From: Mucilaginibacter aquariorum
Lineage (GTDB): Bacteria; Bacteroidota; Bacteroidia; Sphingobacteriales; Sphingobacteriaceae
Direction of reading: 5' to 3'
Assembly (NCBI RefSeq): GCF_024498135.1
Contig: NZ_JANHOH010000006.1
Coordinates: forward strand, 167,014-231,013
Length of the DNA stretch: 64,000 bases
In this document: positions 60,291-64,000 of the stretch, in pieces
How positions within the stretch are numbered: position 1 is the stretch's first letter
Layout of the letters: each line of letters opens with the position of its first letter
Position numbers and translations under genes: made by a program
The notes under the pieces: model-generated
Databases searched by the model: none
Told to the model about the DNA's origin: nothing
Seen by the model: the letters and a program-made list of their open reading frames with translations, nothing else

Positions 60291-60704
60291 ATGCCTACTA
60301 TTCAGCAATTAGTTAGAAAAGGTAGAGTAGCTCTGGTTGACAAGAGTAAGTCGCCAGCGTTGGACAGCTGTCCACAGCGAAGAGGCGTGTGCACCCGTGT
60401 GTACACCACTACCCCTAAAAAACCAAACTCAGCAATGCGTAAAGTTGCACGTGTGCGCCTTACAAATGGTAAAGAAGTTAACGCCTACATCCCTGGTGAA
60501 GGTCACAACTTACAGGAACACTCTATTGTTTTGATCCGTGGTGGTCGTGTTAAAGACTTACCGGGTGTACGTTACCACATCATTCGTGGTGCGTTAGATA
60601 CTTCTGGTGTAGCCGGTCGTAACCAACGTCGTTCTAAATACGGAACTAAACGTCCTAAACCAGGACAAGCAGCTGCTGCTCCAACAAAAGGTAAAAAGAA
60701 ATAA
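60291..60704 (+). CDS. rpsL: 30S ribosomal protein S12
   Basis: The 137-residue protein is a full uS12: QQLVRKGR at the start, TPKKPNSAMRKVARVRL, PGEGHNLQEHS and RGGRVKDLPGVRYH. The lysines in TPKKPNSA and GRVKDLPG that change in streptomycin-resistant mutants are wild type here. The C-terminal tail is lysine/alanine rich. First gene of the str operon, 19 bases before rpsG. Confidence 0.98.
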   Translation: MPTIQQLVRKGRVALVDKSKSPALDSCPQRRGVCTRVYTTTPKKPNSAMRKVARVRLTNGKEVNAYIPGEGHNLQEHSIVLIRGGRVKDLPGVRYHIIRGALDTSGVAGRNQRRSKYGTKRPKPGQAAAAPTKGKKK

Positions 60705-60706
60705 TT

Positions 60707-60714
60707 AAAGGAGG
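60707..60714 (+). promoter_or_regulatory. Strong Shine-Dalgarno sequence of rpsG
   Basis: AAAGGAGG ends nine bases before the rpsG ATG. It is the only clear consensus Shine-Dalgarno I see before a gene in this window; rpsL, fusA and rpsJ have A-rich leaders without one. Confidence 0.8.
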
Positions 60715-60723
60715 ATAGTAAAA

Positions 60724-61191
60724 ATGAGAAAGTCAAAACCGAAAAAGAGAATCCTTCTTCCTGATCCAAAATTCAATGATATTTTGGTAACCAGGTTTGT
60801 AAATAACATGATGTTTGATGGTAAAAAATCTACCGCTTACACCATATTCTACAATGCAGTTGAGATAGTAGAGAAAAAAACAAGCGAAAACGGGTTAGAT
60901 ACCTGGAAAAAAGCTTTGAACAATGTAATGCCTGCTGTTGAAGTAAAGAGCCGTCGTGTTGGTGGTGCTAACTTCCAGGTTCCTACAGAGGTTCGTCCGG
61001 AGCGTAAAATAGCTTTGGGTATGAAATGGTTAATTAGTTATGCTCGTCGTCGTGGTGAAAAAACCATGATGGAGAAATTGGCTGGTGAGATCATATCTGC
61101 CGCTAAAGGTGAAGGTGCTGCTGTGAAGAAGAAAGAAGATACGCACAAAATGGCTGAGGCTAACAAGGCGTTCTCACACTTTAGATTCTAA
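60724..61191 (+). CDS. rpsG: 30S ribosomal protein S7
   Basis: The 155-residue protein is a full uS7 with ILLPDPKFNDILVTRFVNN, VEVKSRRVGGANFQVP and KWLISYARRRGEKTM. It nucleates assembly of the 30S head by binding 16S rRNA. It lies 19 bases after rpsL, with a strong Shine-Dalgarno site, and 98 bases before fusA. Confidence 0.98.
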   Translation: MRKSKPKKRILLPDPKFNDILVTRFVNNMMFDGKKSTAYTIFYNAVEIVEKKTSENGLDTWKKALNNVMPAVEVKSRRVGGANFQVPTEVRPERKIALGMKWLISYARRRGEKTMMEKLAGEIISAAKGEGAAVKKKEDTHKMAEANKAFSHFRF

Positions 61192-61207
61192 AAATAATTA
61201 GAGATTT

Positions 61208-61268
61208 ATCGAGTTATTGAATTGTTGATTTGGTAATGTTAAACTAATCAATAATTCAGTAATTCGAT
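61208..61268. repeat. AT-rich inverted repeat between rpsG and fusA
   Basis: Arms of 23 bases (61208-61230 and 61246-61268) are inverted copies with three differences. The words (TTATTGAATTGTTGATT, CAATAATTCAGTAATTC) are like the repeats at 21520 and 25605. Confidence 0.7.
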
Positions 61269-61289
61269 AATTCAATAAATAAAAAAGAA

Positions 61290-63401
61290 ATGTCAAGAGA
61301 TCTAAGATATACAAGAAACATAGGTATTGCCGCTCACATTGATGCCGGTAAAACCACAACTACAGAGCGTATTCTGTATTACTCGGGTGTTAGCCATAAA
61401 ATTGGTGAAGTACACGAGGGTGCAGCTACAATGGACTGGATGGCGCAGGAGCAGGAACGTGGTATTACCATTACATCTGCTGCTACTACTATCGACTGGA
61501 AATACAGAGGCCAAAGCTACCACATCAATATTATTGATACCCCGGGACACGTGGATTTTACCGTTGAGGTAAACCGTTCGTTACGTGTTTTAGATGGTTT
61601 GGTTTTCTTATTTAGTGCAGTTGATGGTGTTGAGCCACAATCAGAAACCAACTGGAGGCTTGCTAACAACTATAACGTTGCCCGTATAGGTTTCGTTAAT
61701 AAGATGGACCGTTCTGGTGCCGATTTCTTAAACGTTGTTAAACAAGTAAAAAGCATGTTAGGCAGCAACGCTGTTCCGCTTCAATTGCCAATTGGCGCTG
61801 AAGAGAACTTTAAAGGTGTTGTTGATTTAATTAACTGGAGAGGTATTGTTTGGAATGAGCATGATAAAGGTATGACCTTTACTGAAGTGCCTATCCCTGA
61901 GGATATGATCGAGGAAGCAACTGAGTGGAGAGAGAAATTACTTGAGTCAGTAGCTGATTACGATGAGAGCCTGATGGAGAAATTCTTTGATGCACCAGAA
62001 TCAATCACCGAGCGCGAAATTTTAGATGCATTGCGTAAAGCAGTGTTAGATGCTAAGATCGTTCCTATGGTTTGTGGTTCATCTTTCAAAAACAAAGGTG
62101 TACAAACCATGCTTGATTACGTGATGGAATTACTTCCTTCACCTATGGATGTTGATGGTATTGTTGGTACTAACCCTGATACAGGCGAAGAAATTATCCG
62201 TCAACCATCAGAAAAAGAACCATTTGCAGCATTAGCGTTTAAAATCGCGACGGATCCTTTCGTAGGTCGTTTGTGCTTTATCCGCGTATACTCTGGTAAC
62301 TTAGAGGCTGGTTCATATGTACACAACATGCGTTCAGATAATAAAGAGCGTATCTCTCGTATATTCCAAATGCACGCTAACAAGCAAAACCCTATACCTA
62401 ACGTAGGTGCAGGTGATATTGCTGCGGTAGTAGGCTTTAAGGATATCAAAACAGGTGATACACTTTGTGACGAAAAACACCCTATCGTGTTGGAGTCAAT
62501 GAACTTCCCTGAGCCGGTTATTGGTTTAGCTATTGAGCCTAAAACACAGGCGGATGTAGATAAATTGGGTATGGCTTTAGGTAAATTATCTGAAGAAGAT
62601 CCAACCTTCCGTGTAAACTCTGATGAAGAAACCGGCCAAACCGTAATTAGCGGTATGGGCGAGCTTCACTTAGATATCATCATGGACCGCTTAAAACGTG
62701 AGTTTAAAGTAGAGGTTAACCAGGGTGCACCACAGGTAGCTTACAAAGAGTCTATCACAGGTACTATACAACACCGCGAAACATACAAGAAACAAACCGG
62801 TGGCCGTGGTAAATTTGCTGATATACAAGTTATATTATCACCAAACGACGAAGGTAAAGAAGGTTTACAGTTTGTGAACGAAATTAGCGGTGGTTCAATC
62901 CCTCGTGAGTTTATCCCATCTGTAGAAAAAGGCTTTGCAGCTTCAATGGCAAACGGTGTATTAGCCGGTTTCCCATTAACAAGCTTAAAAGTAAGGTTAA
63001 TTGATGGTTCGTTCCACGCAGTCGATTCAGATGCACTATCTTTCGAGTTAGCTGCTAAGATGGCTTACCGTGAGGCATTGCCAAAATGTAAACCAATGTT
63101 GCTTGAGCCGATCATGAAAATCGAGATCTTAACCCCTGAAGAAAACATGGGTGATGTTATCGGTGATATGAACCGTCGTCGTGGCCAGCTTTTAGGTATG
63201 GATTCACGTGCGGGTGTTCAGGTAGTAAAAGCTACTGTACCACTTTCAGAAATGTTTGGTTATGTAACCCAGTTACGTACTATTACATCTGGCCGTGCTA
63301 CTTCAACCATGGAGTTTGATCACTATGCAGAAGCGCCACGTAACGTACAGGAAGAAGTAGTTGCCAAAGTAAAAGGCAAAAAAGCTGCTGCTAACGCGTA
63401 A
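61290..63401 (+). CDS. fusA: Translation elongation factor G
   Basis: The 703-residue GTPase has NIGIAAHIDAGKTTTTERIL (G1), RGITITSAAT (switch), DTPGHVDF (G3) and NKMDRSGAD (G4), then domains II-V ending in TMEFDHYAEAPRNVQEEV. It moves tRNA and mRNA through the ribosome. The length is normal. It is the third gene of the str operon; both flanking gaps (98 and 109 bases) contain inverted repeats. Confidence 0.97.
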   Translation: MSRDLRYTRNIGIAAHIDAGKTTTTERILYYSGVSHKIGEVHEGAATMDWMAQEQERGITITSAATTIDWKYRGQSYHINIIDTPGHVDFTVEVNRSLRVLDGLVFLFSAVDGVEPQSETNWRLANNYNVARIGFVNKMDRSGADFLNVVKQVKSMLGSNAVPLQLPIGAEENFKGVVDLINWRGIVWNEHDKGMTFTEVPIPEDMIEEATEWREKLLESVADYDESLMEKFFDAPESITEREILDALRKAVLDAKIVPMVCGSSFKNKGVQTMLDYVMELLPSPMDVDGIVGTNPDTGEEIIRQPSEKEPFAALAFKIATDPFVGRLCFIRVYSGNLEAGSYVHNMRSDNKERISRIFQMHANKQNPIPNVGAGDIAAVVGFKDIKTGDTLCDEKHPIVLESMNFPEPVIGLAIEPKTQADVDKLGMALGKLSEEDPTFRVNSDEETGQTVISGMGELHLDIIMDRLKREFKVEVNQGAPQVAYKESITGTIQHRETYKKQTGGRGKFADIQVILSPNDEGKEGLQFVNEISGGSIPREFIPSVEKGFAASMANGVLAGFPLTSLKVRLIDGSFHAVDSDALSFELAAKMAYREALPKCKPMLLEPIMKIEILTPEENMGDVIGDMNRRRGQLLGMDSRAGVQVVKATVPLSEMFGYVTQLRTITSGRATSTMEFDHYAEAPRNVQEEVVAKVKGKKAAANA

Positions 63402-63410
63402 TTAGAGATT

Positions 63411-63447
63411 AGTTGATTGGTGATTAGAGAATAGTTGCCAATCAACT
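63411..63447. repeat. Inverted repeat between fusA and rpsJ
   Basis: AGTTGATTGG (63411-63420) is mirrored by CCAATCAACT (63438-63447), followed by four T. It is a weak possible attenuator. Confidence 0.5.
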
Positions 63448-63510
63448 TTTATAATAAACAACCGGTTACACTAACAAATAGCTCTTAGTGTAGCTATAAA
63501 AACAAACAAA

Positions 63511-63816
63511 ATGAGCCAAAGAATCAGGATCAAATTAAAATCGTACGATTACAACTTGGTTGATAAATCAGCCGAGAAGATCGTTAAAACAGTAAAGCCG
63601 ACAGGCGCTGTAGTTAGCGGACCGCTTCCGTTACCAACCGAAAAGAAAATTTTCACTGTTTTACGTTCACCACACGTTAACAAAAAAGCACGTGAGCAAT
63701 TCCAATTATGCTCTTACAAAAGGCTATTGGATATCTACAGCTCTAACTCTAAAACTGTAGATGCGCTAATGAAGCTTGAATTGCCAAGCGGTGTTGAAGT
63801 TGAGATCAAAGTGTAA
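63511..63816 (+). CDS. rpsJ: 30S ribosomal protein S10
   Basis: The 101-residue protein is uS10 (IRIKLKSYDYNLVDKSAEK, GPLPLPTEKKIFTVLRSPHV, KRLLDIYSSNSKTVDALM). Besides its ribosomal role the family acts with NusB in antitermination. It is the last ribosomal gene seen; a terminator lies 20 bases after it and an IS element starts 60 bases after it. Confidence 0.97.
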   Translation: MSQRIRIKLKSYDYNLVDKSAEKIVKTVKPTGAVVSGPLPLPTEKKIFTVLRSPHVNKKAREQFQLCSYKRLLDIYSSNSKTVDALMKLELPSGVEVEIKV

Positions 63817-63835
63817 CTGTACCGGAAGATCTATA

Positions 63836-63869
63836 GAAAAAGCCATTCTTGAAAAAGAATGGCTTTTTT
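63836..63869 (+). terminator. Strong intrinsic terminator after rpsJ
   Basis: AAAAAGCCATTCTT and AAGAATGGCTTTTTT form a long hairpin with a four- to six-base loop and run into T residues. Confidence 0.85.
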
Positions 63870-63877
63870 GTTGCTTG

Positions 63878-64000
63878 TGTCCCGTCCTGAAATAAGTTGA
63901 CAGCTAAGTTGACTTAATATGAAAAAACAGGAAAACAGTATCACAAGGCGCAGTCAGCGCGATTACAGTATTGCCTTTAAATTGCAGGTTGTTCAGCAAG
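63878..64000 (+). mobile_element. Left end of an IS3-family-like insertion sequence (truncated by window)
   Basis: The element seems to begin at TGTCCCGTCCTGAAATAAG (63878), a typical terminal inverted repeat, with a second related word AAGTTGAC after it. Its open reading frame starts at 63919. The right end is outside the window. Confidence 0.7.
63919..64000 (+). CDS. Transposase N-terminus, OrfA-like (partial)
   Basis: The reading frame gives 27 residues before the window ends, including TRRSQRDYSIAFKLQVVQQ, which is the start of a helix-turn-helix OrfA transposase of IS3-like elements. It lies 41 bases inside the predicted IS end. Confidence 0.7.
   Translation, partial: MKKQENSITRRSQRDYSIAFKLQVVQQ

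Noticed and set aside
60291..60704. Streptomycin-resistance substitution in S12
   Set aside because: The lysines at the two usual sites (TPKKPNSA and GRVKDLPG) are wild type.

Overview
The window reads as chromosome of a soil- or plant-associated Bacteroidota, most likely family Sphingobacteriaceae (a Mucilaginibacter-like organism; this is inference from gene content and style). Signs: TonB-dependent receptors with carboxypeptidase-like N-domains, many secreted glycoside hydrolases, an ECF sigma factor paired with a membrane protein, DUF2911/DUF3810/DUF5777 proteins, promoters with a TAnnTTTG-type -7 box, and starts that almost never have a Shine-Dalgarno sequence.

Layout. 1-1482: end of a polysaccharide locus (C-terminus of a secreted glycosidase, GH26 mannanase). 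1677-5940: small hypothetical, MFS carrier, lipoprotein, FrnE/DsbA-type oxidoreductase, PQQ-type beta-propeller. 6078-10576 (minus): metal-uptake-like operon (small Cys protein, TonB receptor, PepSY membrane protein, heavy-metal-binding lipoprotein). 11969-21502 (plus): GH127 beta-L-arabinofuranosidase, GH27 alpha-galactosidase and the four enzymes that turn trans-4-hydroxy-L-proline into 2-oxoglutarate. 21579-25505 (minus): ECF sigma factor, a protein shaped like a dual-membrane-spanning anti-sigma factor, YceI, DUF5777 and a Rieske lipoprotein. 25758-42712: AraC regulator, sphingolipid-desaturase-like enzyme, outer-membrane receptor, a barrel-less plug protein, a GT39 glycosyltransferase, DUF2911, DUF3810, penicillin-acylase-type amidohydrolase. 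42834-46504 (minus): LolA-like protein, prolyl-hydroxylase-like 2OG oxygenase, metallo-beta-lactamase-fold hydrolase, a hypothetical and an esterase. 47293-58736: second GT39 paralogue, Tat-dependent phospholipase C, GNAT, fucose mutarotase plus GH29 fucosidase, DinB protein, acyl-CoA dehydrogenase, and a divergent pair of a LamG-like secreted protein and a membrane-tethered putative regulator. 59320-63816: tRNA-Gly and the start of the str/S10 ribosomal locus (rpsL, rpsG, fusA, rpsJ). The window ends inside an IS3-like element.

The most interesting system is 11969-21502. Its two glycosidases fit the sugar decorations of plant hydroxyproline-rich glycoproteins (beta-L-arabinofuranosides on hydroxyproline, alpha-galactose on serine), and they sit 11 and 30 bases from the first hydroxyproline-catabolism gene. 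The locus therefore looks built to strip extensin-like glycoproteins and burn the released hydroxyproline. That use is an inference; the enzyme assignments rest on visible catalytic residues.

Intergenic spaces are unusually rich in palindromic elements of at least eight kinds, several present twice in the window. Two minus-strand intergenic regions end in strong intrinsic terminators and look like structured RNAs (about 37311-37393 and 39469-39671).
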